Of a DNA stretch of 64,000 nucleotides, positions 23,231-36,000 are shown piece by piece. A program made the translations under genes and the position numbers. The notes beneath the pieces were generated by a model. That model saw only the letters and a list, made by a program, of their open reading frames with translations, was not told where the DNA came from and did not search any database. Each line of letters starts with the position of its first letter. Within the stretch, counting starts at the first letter, position 1. The stretch is from Streblospio benedicti (Eukaryota > Annelida > Polychaeta > Spionida > Spionidae). Location: assembly GCA_019095985.1 (NCBI GenBank), contig CM032666.1, forward strand, positions 4,789,216-4,853,215, given 5' to 3'.

Positions 23231-25428
23231 GTATCCTTTGTCCAGTCCCACCTGGCCACCCTCAGAAAAAATTTCTTTAAAATTAAGAAAATATAGTGTA
23301 TGTGTGTTATCAAAAGTTTGAATCCATTATTTGCCAATGTACTTCATTGGTTGATGCAAAGCAGTCATCAGACGGGTCTTTTCCTCAAGTTTTGGAAATT
23401 ATATATCCGGCAACAATTGACAGTGTCATGTAGATCAGATGTATTCAGAATATTTTCCTACACTTAGTACCAACCCAGTGATCTAAACTGCAAAAAATAT
23501 ATAAAATGCTTGTCCATAAATCAACTAATATGGAGTTACAGGAAGCTATTATTGTAGTACTAGTCCAATGTGAATGAAACCTTCATTGTTCTGACAGGCG
23601 TGCTTGAAAATTAAATATATTGAAATATTTAAACTAGAAATATTGCCTTAGTAAGTAAAAGTAATTATGTTTGTGTTATTATTACCATATTAATTGATTT
23701 ACATAGGTTTTTGCTTGGCTTAAAAGAAATTCAAAAAAAATTGGCTAGAATAATTTAGTTGTTTAGCCAATTGACTAAAAAAAAATATCAATTTGCAAAA
23801 ACAATTTTTTGTCGTTTAGCCAATTGGCTAAACCCAAGATGTGTCTAGCCCTAGCCCAGCATTAGATGCGCTCAAGGTGCGCCCTGGTTACGTCTTGTTT
23901 TCATTTGCCAAAATCATCTGCTCAATGCCCATGGTACAAATGTTTGGCGTATAGGTATAGGTACAAAAATCAATTGATTGTTGATTTTTATATGTTGGCG
24001 TATGCCGTTTACGCTTTCGATGTTTTGAGCAGCCCAAATACTCGGGAGTGTAAAAGAGCGGCCCGATCAATAATCTTCCAAGAAATATTTTGCCGGCGTA
24101 CTGGCAAACAAGTGTCACTGTAAATAAGCAAAGGCAACTGGATTTGGGGTAGCCCAGATGCTTAGCCCAAGAAAAGATCCCCTATATCTGACTGATTTTT
24201 TATCAATGGGCGTAAGTTCCCAGTGCACGGATCTGGGGCAAGGCTTTAAGAATAAAGTGAGGGCCTATTTCAAAAAAGGGATGTAAAACTGTCAAAAAGC
24301 ATTGTTTGCTAGTGTTTTTCACTACATATTCTTGTTCTGTGTATACCAATGTAAAATTGCCAACATTGTTAATGGCTGTAAACTGCTTGAAGGGTGCATT
24401 ATTGGAGTTCACTAGTTAGTGTTTGTCCGAATTAACCATGGGAAACCTGGATAGTTGCTCACCCATACCATTCCAGAACTCCCACCCGAAATTGAAAAAT
24501 TGACACACACAAAACACTCCGGTCTTCTAATGAACTGGAAATGAATTGGCTGAGCTCTTGAGTACTCGTCAATTTCAACTGCCAGCAGCAGTAAACCTTT
24601 GTCCTTCGAGGAAGAAGCAAGTACTGGAGCAGGGAGTTTGCCACGGTGAAACCGAGTAACTCGGTTGCCAGCCACAGGAACACTCAATGTTGAGTAAGTC
24701 AAGGCAGTACTCGGGTGGAGAGATTGGCACCCTGTAACCTTACCAATTACCACTTGAATGCTATGTTATCTGGATGTGAAAGGCTCAGGCTTTACAGCCT
24801 ATTTCAGGTCTCAGGTACTATACAGGCAGGATAATGAATGTTTTTCAGCATTTCTCAGCTAGTGGCAGTATTCAGTGTTAGTGAAGGCAGTTTGGAATTC
24901 GGTTCACTAAACTATACATTTCTAGGAAACAGTACAAGTGGATCTCACTTTGCTAATGTCTAGGATAAGACTGTTAGGAATCACTTCCGTCTGCAGTCTC
25001 CATTTCAGACTATTCACTGATATGTCGTTTGGTGCATCTCAGTGGTTAGCTAGCTATGTGAGGGTTAAGGCACCAAAGCCCTGTGCGGGGCCCAGCTTCT
25101 GCACCTGAAATTTGCACGCTGCGATCTGAACTGTCACTTATACTAGTGGTGCGGGTGCAGGTTTAAACCTCAAATTATTTTAAATCGCGGGCACTTTGCT
25201 GGCTTGAAATCGTGACGAGAACAGGCAAAGAAACCCGCAGGGGACTCAGCTCTGGTATCTACAAATGTATGGAGGTAACTCACTGAACTCACTGTTAACT
25301 GATGGAAACGAAGTGAAAGTGAAAGTCTGCATAACCATAACCAGCCTTGTGTTTGTTGCGTTGCTTCAGCAGGTGAAGCAAAGCATTGTCTTTGATTTGT
25401 TTGTACTGTAAAACCTCTCTATTAATAT

Positions 25429-25768
25429 GTGTGCTTCTGTGGCCGAGTGGATAGGCAGTTGGACTCGTGACCAGAAGGTCGCGGGTTCGATTCCCGGTCG
25501 GGTCTGATGGTAGGTGTTGAGCAAACCTACCTCTAAGAGGTTGCACACTGCTCCGTGGTACCTACACGTTAAATAGGTACAGGTCAGGCAAGTGAACGCT
25601 AATGTGAGTGATTAGCACTTCTGCGCTACGGTTGCGATGTGCTGTATGCTCCCCGGGGAGTTCAGAAGGATATAGTGTGAAAAGGATGCCAATGACCTGG
25701 TGTAAATATGTAAAGTCGCTAGAGCACATTTGCGACTATAGATAACCACATTTACATTTACATTTTAC
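25429..25768 (+). mobile_element. tRNA-derived SINE
   Basis: Begins with a tRNA-like head: an A box around GGCCGAGTGG at 25441 and a perfect B box GGTTCGATTCC at 25484-25494. A body follows with ctccccggggag and gtaaagtcgctagagcac, resembling conserved SINE central/tail domains of invertebrates, and it ends in a (ttta ca)n-type tail at 25748-25765. It is inserted within a dispersed repeat related to 43228-43680. Confidence 0.75.
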
Positions 25769-28700
25769 CATCTTTGGGACCAGTATTAGGTGGTCTCATG
25801 AGAGAAGTGGTCTCTATACAGATGGTCATTTTGGTAACTTTATGAAGGTTCGGAACACATGAAAAGTAGTCTAAATATAAAGGTGGTCACAATAGAGGTG
25901 GTCTTTTTGTAGGTGCTTTACCAATTAAAGTGTGCTTTTTACTATTTGAAACTCGACCATCAAACTTGGTATAATGCTTGCCATCAAATTTATTACAATG
26001 ACTATATTAGCACAAAATCTCTAGCTTTGACCCTACAGAATATAACATTTTGAAGTGTGAAATGTGAAAAGGAAAGCTTTATGAAGTTAGCTCTTTGACC
26101 CCACAGAATATGATAACATAAGGGATAAGTGGAGTTCCAAAGGAGAATCATAGAGGTGGTTCACTCCAATGATTATGCTCTCCAAGGGTACAATTCAAAC
26201 CTGATATCTGGTCAAATTTGGGGTGGAAGTTGTGGGTATATACAGTCTGGCACACAACATCCATTGGTGTGAGGTTGAAAAGTACAAGCTCCATGTTGTC
26301 TAATGAAAAGGCCCATGATATCCAAAGACCTAAGATATTGCTGCATATAATCATGTATGTTTTTGGAAACAGTTTGTCTAATGATTCATAATTTATGACT
26401 GAATAATGCTAGATATGTCTAACGTAATATTATCCAGAGAAATAACTGGAAACTGTTGTCTCATTCTGTTGTGAAGGGTAATTGCCCTGTGAAAATTGGT
26501 TCCCATCAATTGAGGACATATTTCAATGACTTTAACTGAACGGACAAGACAAGTCCTTGATAGGTTAATTCCTCTCTTAGTTTGCAAAATTGACAAAGCA
26601 TTTCATTGACATGAAAAGTTGCTTAACCTTACTTTGATGAAAACATTTAGCTGTAGGTTATAGCTATATGATAATTCGAATATAGTTTTACTACATGTAT
26701 GCACTATGCACCGTAGCAATGCATTAGTTTGCTCTAGGTAGAGATGTCATTATAGTTTGAAGCTTTGCTGTAGAAACTGACACTCCAAATATGAAACTAG
26801 ATTTTAATGCTTTGTATTGTACTTTCTTGCAAATATAAATTTAGCAAAACCAGGTGTTATAGAATCTAATCAAGTCAAAGATTTAAATGGACTCATCGTT
26901 CAGCTTGTTACTACAAATGAGATGATTAATAAACATGAAATCTCATAGGGTAATTTAATTTCAGGGCCACGAATAGGAGAAAAATCATACTTGTCCATAG
27001 GGCAAGTACCCTGAAAAATCAACAAACTCCATGTAAATTCAATTAAACTGATGTCTGGAATGACTGAGAATACTCGTCCATAGGACAAGTAATTCAAAAA
27101 TTTTACCCGTCCTGAGAACACAGATACCCTTCTCGGACTTATCAGTGGCCCTGAATTCAAGAGCATGAAATAATTGACTGGTTATTTTTCTTGGCCAGAG
27201 CAATTCATATAGAGCCATTGTGCAGGGGGTGAGAACTAGTACATATAGAGTCCAAACTACAAGCCTATAGGATAGTCAGCAAGTTACATAAGTGCCGACT
27301 ACAATGTATGTCTGTATCAGTTTAATAAAGGATCTTACTACGAATTCTGCTGTTTATCTAGTGAAAAAGTATTTCTTTTAGTTACATGTAGCGCATTTTG
27401 AACTAATTCACTACAAATACTTAGCATGTCTTGGAAATCGCCTTTACTTATGATGTGAAACCTTATTTAGATTTTTTTTTTTTTCAATGAATGCTCAAAT
27501 TGTAAGATACTTGGTGGTGCATGTTAAGTATGAAATGTGGTGTACGATATTGTCAATTGTGCATGAATGCCACTTTACATGAAATATGCCTAATCTGATA
27601 GGAGATGAAGGGAAATGTCAGAGGAAAGGGGCAGGTCTTGATTAAACATGGAAGTAGAAAGTCACATGGAAAATGCTGATTAGATCATGGCTGATCACTC
27701 CTACTCTGAGGATCTTTCAGGGTATCAATAATGGGTCTACCGCTAGTAGAAGTATGATTAATTATGATGCTCATTGTCCTCTTTATGGCTCTTTATATAC
27801 CACCACGACTTGCACAGAAGAGAAATTCAAAGATGTAATACACACGCTCAGTTAAGAGTTACATTTTTGTTTTGTTTTTAAATAAATTTTTATCTTGTTG
27901 AATGTGCAATTGTTAAACTGTCGTAGTAATGTAGGAAAAGAATGTGTGTGTGATAGTATCTAGCTTCAGAGAAATGGTCATACATCTTAAATGGTAGTCA
28001 AGATATTGTGGATATTCATGGATATACTTTGTATTACCCCCAAAAGGTAATAGTAGGATTGTACACTCTGAGGAATACTACTAAACAGTGACTTCTGTTG
28101 CCCAGCGCTTTATAAAAGCAATTGTCTTGACTGGGCATAAGGATTGTGCCAAGTAAGCTTTAAAAATTGCTCTTCACCTCTGATAACTCTAAAATAACGA
28201 CCGATATGATAACAGCATAAAACAGTAAAACTTATCAGTATAGACAATACTAAGAAAAGTTGTGGTCAGCAATAGAAAGTGAATAGTGAAAACACAGATC
28301 CATAAAATAGGATGCAAGTGTGTCCAGAGGGTAAAGCAGTCATTGAGAGAAGCAAAATAGAACCTTGTGCATTGAGATTATCACTGTTGATGGGCTTTGA
28401 AGTGTGTGCTAACTACTTGGTCCTATTTACTGTTCATTTTATAGATTACTAATCAGATTAACATAATAGCTTATAATTGATACTTTGTGTTATTGTTTAC
28501 ATACATCAGTCAATATGCTATAATTATAAATGAAAAATGCTAATCGATTGATTTAAGTTTCTTAAATGATTAATGTTTGGATATTGGATAATCTCAAAAT
28601 GGCAACTGTACTTGGAGTAATTTACCATTCCAGTAGTATTAAATACTTTACTATTGAATGTGGAAGTAGGCGCAGTCTATGACCCAAAACAAAGTGCATT

Positions 28701-29192
28701 TGGAAACGGATATCACCAGCAAGCTGAATCCATGTAATGAAATCCTGTGATCAATTTACATGCTTCTTACTATACCATTCATAATATCAAGGACTATATC
28801 AAATTCTTCTATATTGTTATATGAAGATCTCATTTTAAATCGTTGTAATGAACTTACCGTTAATCTTCTATTAACGGCCGTACGGCTATCAAGGGGGAGG
28901 TGTTTATTAGAGGTGGGCGTTTAATGGAGGTAGGCGATTAATGACATGATATGATATAGTGTTCTTATTTTAAATGATACGTGATTTTTAGGAGCTTTAC
29001 ACAATGCAGCCTCGTTATGATACAATATGAAATGGAAACAGACTCTCAAATTGATCATTAAATGCTTTTATTAGAGGTAGCTAGGGGTCGTTTATTAGCA
29101 ATAGGCGTTTAACATAATACTTGCCTGCTCAGGGGGTGGGCGTCAGGTAGGCTGGTATTGGAAATTTGTGGCAAAAAGTTAGAGGAAGTAAC

Positions 29193-29486
29193 CAGGGCCG
29201 TAGCTACATATGAGGCAGGGGAGGCAACTGCCTCCTCTGTTTTTGGAGATCACTTTCAAAAAGGGTCTAAATTCAAAACTTTTCTTGGGAGGGAGGGGAG
29301 GGCATGCCCTCAAACCTCCCTGCCTCCTCTGTTTTTGGAGATCACTTTCAAAAAGGGTCTAAATTCAAAACTTTTCTTGGGAGGGAGGGGAGGGCATGCC
29401 CTCGAACCTCCCTGGCCTACGGTGCTTGTCTGCATACTCACCCAATATATTGCCTCCTCTGTTTTGCAATCCTGGCTACGGCCCTG
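29193..29486. mobile_element. hAT-like MITE with internal tandem repeat
   Basis: Inverted ends CAGGGCCGTAGC and GCTACGGCCCTG, flanked on both sides by gtaac (29188-29192 and 29487-29491). Inside is a near-exact duplication with period 92 bp (units starting at 29231 and 29323), plus a partial third unit near 29454. Open frames here are repeat-derived. Confidence 0.75.
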
Positions 29487-29611
29487 GTAACTATAGAATG
29501 TTACTTGCCCTGACAATTTGTAAAAATTGTGAGGGCATCTTCATAAAAAAGTTGAAACTCGTAGCGTCTGTGGTGCAATATGTGTCTAGATTAAAATTAT
29601 GTTAGTTAGTA

Positions 29612-30345
29612 CTCAGTCCTCTGCTGTTTATCATCGTGCTTGAAGCCCATTCCCGTGAATTCGATCTGGTGTTCCCATGGGAGGACCAGGATGCTGAAGA
29701 CCTAGTCATAACGGAGTCACTTGAGGAATGTGTCAGTAGGCTGTTGACTTGGAAGTTAGGTATGGAGAAAAAGGGTCTGAGAGTAAATGCATGGAAGACG
29801 AAGATCATGATCTGCAGTACTGATGTGGATCTTCTCTGGCAAGTTCCCCTGTGCAGTCTGCTGCACTGAAGTAGAAACAGCATCTTCTGCAAAGGTCGCA
29901 AGAAGTGCGTGCACAAGAAGTGCAGATGATATCAGTGAATTGGGAGACCAATTAATAGCAGACCACATCGTGAAGTCCAGGTGGGACCCGACAAGCTGGA
30001 GATTATAGCTTCTTTTTGTTACCTGGGAGACACACTCTAGGCATTGAGGACCTGGACCTTATCCTAATGGAGAGAAGACTCGGGTGGTATGGACACGTGG
30101 AATGGTCAAGCGCAGTAATCAAGACAACATAACAATGTCGTGGAGCAGGGTGACCCAAGACGACATGGAAGCAGGTGACAGAAAAGGGATCGGAAAGACT
30201 GGATACTCTCAACAAGTGACCCTCTCATGACAAGACACTTGGAGATCTGGTGTGAGAGCAGCCATGCATGCAGCAAGTTAGCTACCTTGAACCCACTGAT
30301 GTGAACTTTGCCCCAGCAATTGCACGTTAATCAAAATACAGATGA
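29612..30345 (+). mobile_element. LINE remnant, reverse transcriptase C-terminal part
   Basis: Reads LLFIIVLEAHSREFDLVFPW, then GLRVNAWKTKIMICSTD, then a frayed Cys region, RVVWTRGMV (for the usual RLRWYGHV), DTWRSGVRAAMHAAS and a short (gat)n tail. This matches a common invertebrate non-LTR family whose ORF ends with a Cys cluster and a W-R-x-G-V-R motif. Several frame changes and stops show that it is dead. Confidence 0.7.
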
Positions 30346-32623
30346 TGATGGATTATGAAATATATCAATTTTGCTAATTTAACAAAGTATTTCAAAATTA
30401 AACCAACACAAAAGTGTCAAAGTCAACAAGCAAAGTTCATTTTGAACACATTGCTGATTTCATTGTAAAAAATTCATTGGATAAAGTTGCCTGACATCAT
30501 GGTATAGTAACTATAATACTTATAATACTATAAGTTACTTGGTCCAGTAGGGGGTTTGGACAATTAAGGTGATGGACAAAATTTATCAAGTGTCAACTTG
30601 AGATTCATATATGCTGTTTCATGACTCAGTATGAATGCTATTGTCAGTGAAACTTTGAGTAAACAGCTATATTTGGTTCAATAATCAAATGTGCCTTTTA
30701 AATTGAACATGAAGATATATTTACCTTTGAAATACCATAGTTATTGATAACTGATGACTAAAGCATAATTTATGTTATACTTGTGTCAATTTATCATAGT
30801 TCAGAAAACAATAAATGTAAATCATGTACATAGCTGTTAATATTTAAACATATTAGAATATTAATATGTATCGCATATGTACATGAATATCGCGACCTAA
30901 TTTTTCATGAAAACTGTTATGTATATGCTTGTATCTACACTTGTAGATATAGATCTCTTGGTCACTGTCCAGCCAAATTGATTGATCTATTGATCTCCAT
31001 GTGAAGTATTACATACCATTACGCATGCCATGATATTGGGTGGAGTAGGTAATGTTTCAGCATAGAATAGAATCAGAATAGTGTATTTTTTTTCCTGTTC
31101 CTATCTGTGTGCAATGTTTGTAAATCAGGAATATGGAGTATTGCTGTATGCCATGTTTAAATACATTTAGAGGCCACTTCGTTAAAGACAACCTTTCTAA
31201 AATAAAGGATATGTCACAGACAGTTCAGTTGCTCCAAGCTTTGCATAAGTGGTCGACATACATTTAATTATTATTTTTGTATGTTAATGAATAGTTAGAT
31301 GTACATGTATACTTAAATGATGTTGCAACTTCACAGGGGTTTCTCATGTGTTTTAAGTTAAAAAATATATGATTAACTCCAGATGCTAAGTCTTGTACAT
31401 TAATATATCAATTCCTCTTGACACTTTCATCCCCTACTCAATCTTGACCATTGAGCAATACCATATCAAGTGTCTGAGCTCATTTTAAGAACTCATAATT
31501 AATGCTATTGTCTTGTCCAGCAATGCATCAATTTGTCAGGTATGATTGCAGGTTTTAGTTCTCCAGTAATTCAAATGTAGCATATGAAAATGCTATGTAT
31601 AGAAAATGAATTGTACAATGCACATGGAAGTTTGCGTTAAAAAGACCAACCTGTACTAGTGATCATCTTGTTGATGTTCAGAGAACAGATTCTTGTTATA
31701 TTAGTAATTTTCTAGAGCTGTGAAAAGAAATGTAAAAAGTGTCAAAGTCACCCTCAGGCCATAGCGTCCATTGTAATTTATATGTCATGGAATAATGTGG
31801 CCTTCAAAAGTATATCTATTTTTATGGTTATCAAGTCATGAACAATTTTATTTTGTGTTAACATACTAACTGAATGGTATTTTAGTTTATTTTGTTTCTA
31901 TTTACAAATATGTTGACTTAGCTATGAAGGCAGTTAGAGGCTGCATAATTTGATTATTGGGCGTATCTTTTTAAAGCAATTACATAATCAATTGAAGGAT
32001 ACGATTGTTGAAAAATCATCAGGTTCTGAATTCTTGGTATAAATTCTTTTACACACTACTGGTACTAGGTAACCTTTTTTATGTGTTATCGTCCTTTCAA
32101 TTGTGACTAATGTTAGTCATATTTCATGTGACATGCAATCAACTGCATGACAAATACATTGGCAAACAATGTTTGATAACACACTATGTGTCTTAATTAG
32201 ATTCATCTGCTTGTAACATGTACACATGAATCCTCTTTTTGTTTTTGTAACTTATTAGTCAATTGTCTTGGTAATTGCTTACTACAAACTCTAAATGCTT
32301 GAACATTGAGTTGCCAGTGAGTTATGAAGTTTTCTGGTGCATGTTTACCGTATTCGTTCTAATAAACGCACAGTGCTGTACAAAAAACAAATTTGAACAA
32401 AACAAAAACGCAAGAGATGTCTAATAAGTGGGGTTTTTTTTGTATGAATGTATCAATGTAACAAGCTATCATAACTTCTTAAAATATCATACTTTCTCCA
32501 TGATTATTTATAGTTGCTAATCACTATTTCATTTTCTAGTTTTTAAAATATGATTGTCATCTCAAGATGGGATAATGTTCAGTATGTTGTTGAAAACTAA
32601 CAGACTTCGATCTATTCTTGCAG

Positions 32624-32741
32624 GTTCCACCATGCTCCAATAAGTGGACCACCACCGCTATCACATCTGTGTCACCAATAGACCGGCGATCAGCCACCCA
32701 CCTCATCTCCAGCCCCCCATAGCTCACACACCACAGTCAAC
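32624..32741 (+). promoter_or_regulatory. Epsin 5' UTR exon segment
   Basis: A strong acceptor (tattcttgcag) at 32623 precedes 118 GC-rich bases with stops in all frames before the ENTH ATG at 32742. This is the leader part of the first coding exon. Confidence 0.65.
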
Positions 32742-33005
32742 ATGCCGATCCGGCGGACAATTAAGAACGTAGTGAAAAACTACACAGACGCACAGATCAA
32801 GGTGCGCGAGGCAACATCCAATGACCCATGGGGTCCATCGAGCACCATGATGTCGGAGATTGCCGATCTCACCTACAATGTCCTCGCCTACACAGAGATC
32901 ATGCAGATGGTGTGGAAGAGACTCAACGACCATGGCAAGAATTGGCGCCATGTCTATAAGTCGCTTGTGCTGCTGGATTACATCATCAAAACAGGCAGTG
33001 AAAAG
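32742..33005 (+). CDS. EPN: Epsin exon 1: ENTH domain, first half
   Basis: Begins MPIRRTIKNVVKNYTDAQIK, the amphipathic helix 0 with basic residues that insert on PI(4,5)P2, then VREATSNDPWGPSS and KRLNDHGKNWRHVYKSL, nearly identical to vertebrate epsins. Donor GTGTGT after GSEK, phase 0. Confidence 0.95.
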
Positions 33006-36000
33006 GTGTGTCTTTTTTTTTTTTTGCAGATGAGTTCACTCTAGAAATAGGGTGTATAGTCTGTTGCTTGTTTTCGACTCTACAGAATTTTATTGTGGGC
33101 GTTGTGTTTAGGCATTGTATTTAGATTGGTTAGCAATCATGAGGATACATGTATTGATTGCATTTTTAGGTGCCAATTCGGATTATGTAAATTGTTATGG
33201 GAATAGCAATTGCAATCCAGAACAAGAAATAAGCCAAGACATAAATGAGGATATCGTGTTTCGCCATGCCATTCAATTGGTTAAAAATGAGGATGTTGAA
33301 TTGAGTGCCAATACTGGATATATTGTCATTTATGAATGTATCAGAATTGATAAATTATAGATGAATGTTCCATCAGTTCTTCCTGTTCTGTGGTGAAAAG
33401 TCTGGTCTGATGTCATATTAGAATTGATAAGCTTGTAGATATGTGCATTCTTGCATTCTTGTCAATACTGGATATATTGTCATTTTATGAATGTACCAGA
33501 ATTGATAAATTACAAATGTATGTTCTATCAGTTCTTCCCGTGGATGTCTGAAAATTTTACCAGTCATATGGTGAAACTTCTAGCCTGATGTCATATTAGA
33601 ATTAATAAGTTTGTAGATATGTGCATTTTTTGTGGTACTAAGTGTACAATTTTCACTATGTTACTGATAATTTAGTATAAGAGTATCTTATTAATTTTTC
33701 CATTTTTAGTGAGAGTAATGCAATATTCTTAAAAGTAGGGGTTTTAGTTGAAAATACTATTGTCAATAAAAGATGCCAAATTTTTCTTCCAGGTTGCGCA
33801 ACAGTGTAAAGAAAATATTTTCTCAATAGAGACATTAAAGAATTTTCAATATGTAGAAGAAGGCAAAGATCATGGTATGAATGTCAGAGAAAAGGCTAAG
33901 CAATTAGTACAGCTTCTCAAAGACGATGAACGGTTGAAAAATGGAGCGAACAAAGCATTGAAAGCTAAAGAAAGGTTCGCGCAGAATACCATGGGCATCG
34001 GCAGTGCAGGGGTAGGTCATATTTCTTCACTATTGAACTGAGTGCATCAGTGAAGGCAAGATGCAACTTTATTTGATTGTCTGATAAACCATGTTTTTTG
34101 GGCTTTGTCCCTAAGGTTTTTAAAATTTTCATATTTTGAAATCCTTGTCGTGATATGCATGTTAGGAAGTTGTTATAACTCCGCTAAGTGTACAAAAGTA
34201 AACTAAAACTGCACACGTTTACTTTATTCATCAAATTTACAAATTTGTAAATTCTTGAAATTAGAAAGGGCGATCATCATTCGGACCTATCGGACATGAT
34301 AAGGTAAGCTTCAGGTGTTATAAGGTTGATTTGGACTTATTCAAATGTTTTTTATTTAGCTTTAAGATTGTTGAAAGTTCTAATGTGTATTACTATGAAA
34401 AAATTGACATATTTGTCTATAATTCAACCAACACCACACCAACAGAAAACAGCATTTATATTAGTCAAAGTGGATTTGCTTATCGACTTATTGGTGATTT
34501 TGACGTTCATTGCGTACGTATCATCCGATAGAAATACTCAAAGAATTTGGCCATGGGTCTCTCCGCTATAAGACTTCGCACAAGTACCTTGTGCTTTAAA
34601 TCAGTCATGAGATTATCTACTTTACTAATTTAATTAATGTTGAATGTATTTATATGCATATTTCTTGAAGTCACAAGACTTTTTTTTTACTTACAACTTT
34701 GACAGTTTCACCAACTAGCTGTTGGCATCATCTGAATGACCTGCGCATGACGGTCAGTCAGTTCTGTCGATTCCCGCAGAGAATCGAGTCGTAAACTTGT
34801 AAGAGTTAGTGGCCCCTATCGTTACGGTTCATGACCTGCCTGTATGCTCAAATATGTACACTGCCTCTTTGATGGTTCGTATCTTCCAATCACTCTCCCT
34901 ATCGATCACACTTGCACCTTCCTGTCTATGCCTGTCATGCGCAGAAAGTCTTTGCGAGTAAGTAAAAATAGTGTTGTGATTTCAAGAAATATGTATATGA
35001 ATACTTTCGATCAACACAATGAACACATTCAAGGATATAATGTAGAATGCTGTTTGATAGCCCCGGATGATCATTTGGATACCCCTAGGGGTGCACTTGG
35101 TTGGTTGGTGATTATAAGCACCCCTCCTTCATTCTTGTGGTCAATTCGCATATGAATATTTATGACAATTGAATTTGTGTGGCCTATATCAGATCAATAG
35201 TTTGAAGGTTTGCAATTTGATACCTGTCACCAGGAAAGTATAGAAAATCATTTATATCACTAGTAATTCCCGTTTGGATCATTTAGCATTTCAAACTTTA
35301 CACAATGACATCTGTATTTTTAATGTTTGAGACTGGCCATGTTGTCCTGCAAGCAGCTATAAGCTAAATTATTCAGTTTTTATTTGATCATTTTTGTCTT
35401 TTATGTTAACTTCTGTGTCTTAAAAAGCTTCAGTAAATATTTCTATCTCATGTCTAATCATGCCGTGCTCAAATATACGATACTTCTACCTCAGTGTAAA
35501 TTTTTTAGTATGAGTATGGTATATACGACGATATGTCAACGTCTTATGCCATATCATATGAGGATGAAAGGAAAACATCTTTCGGAGCTTATAACGACAC
35601 CTCTGATTGGAAGAAGGTAGAAAATTAGTTAAGACAGTTCAAGTTGTTCTAGTTTCATAAAGATTTTATAGTGAAAATTCTACAATTTGTTCTAAGTTTG
35701 TTTATTTTGGGCTGGGCTGGTTGTGTGCACATGAACAGCGCTTGGATCAACACTGTGCGAGGAAGTTTTGATTTCTAGTAATAAACCAAACGGAACAAAC
35801 AGAAAATCTTGGGCTGGTACATCCAGGACTTGAAGGCCAAGATGGCAAATGACAAAGATACTAGAAAGTAAAATTGCTGGCAGCAATAAGCCAATCCAGC
35901 ACCCTCTGAGGGTAAAATATTGACTTTAACTGCATGATGTGTGCTCTCGTAAAAAGTGAAATTTCTCTAGAAATTTTTAATGTCATTATCTGTTTATTAA

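Larger units (their letters stand above)
23231..32623. other. Probable long 5' intron of the epsin gene
   Basis: About 9.4 kb with no recognisable exon. It holds a SINE, a hAT-like element, a LINE remnant and a dispersed repeat, listed separately. Repeated 'taataaacgc / ttattagaggtggg' phrases near 28870-29130 and 32350-32430 may be another repeat family. Confidence 0.4.

Noticed and set aside
24412-24753. 113-codon minus-strand open frame
   Set aside because: No domain, no supporting splice sites or neighbouring exons, and low-complexity wording.
25441-25510. A tRNA gene
   Set aside because: The A and B boxes are good, but the sequence continues as a SINE body with a simple-repeat tail and the cloverleaf is not clean.
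29158-29605. Overlapping open frames with repeated SSVFGDHFQKGSKF
   Set aside because: They read through a tandem repeat inside a MITE, so the repeated protein is not a gene.
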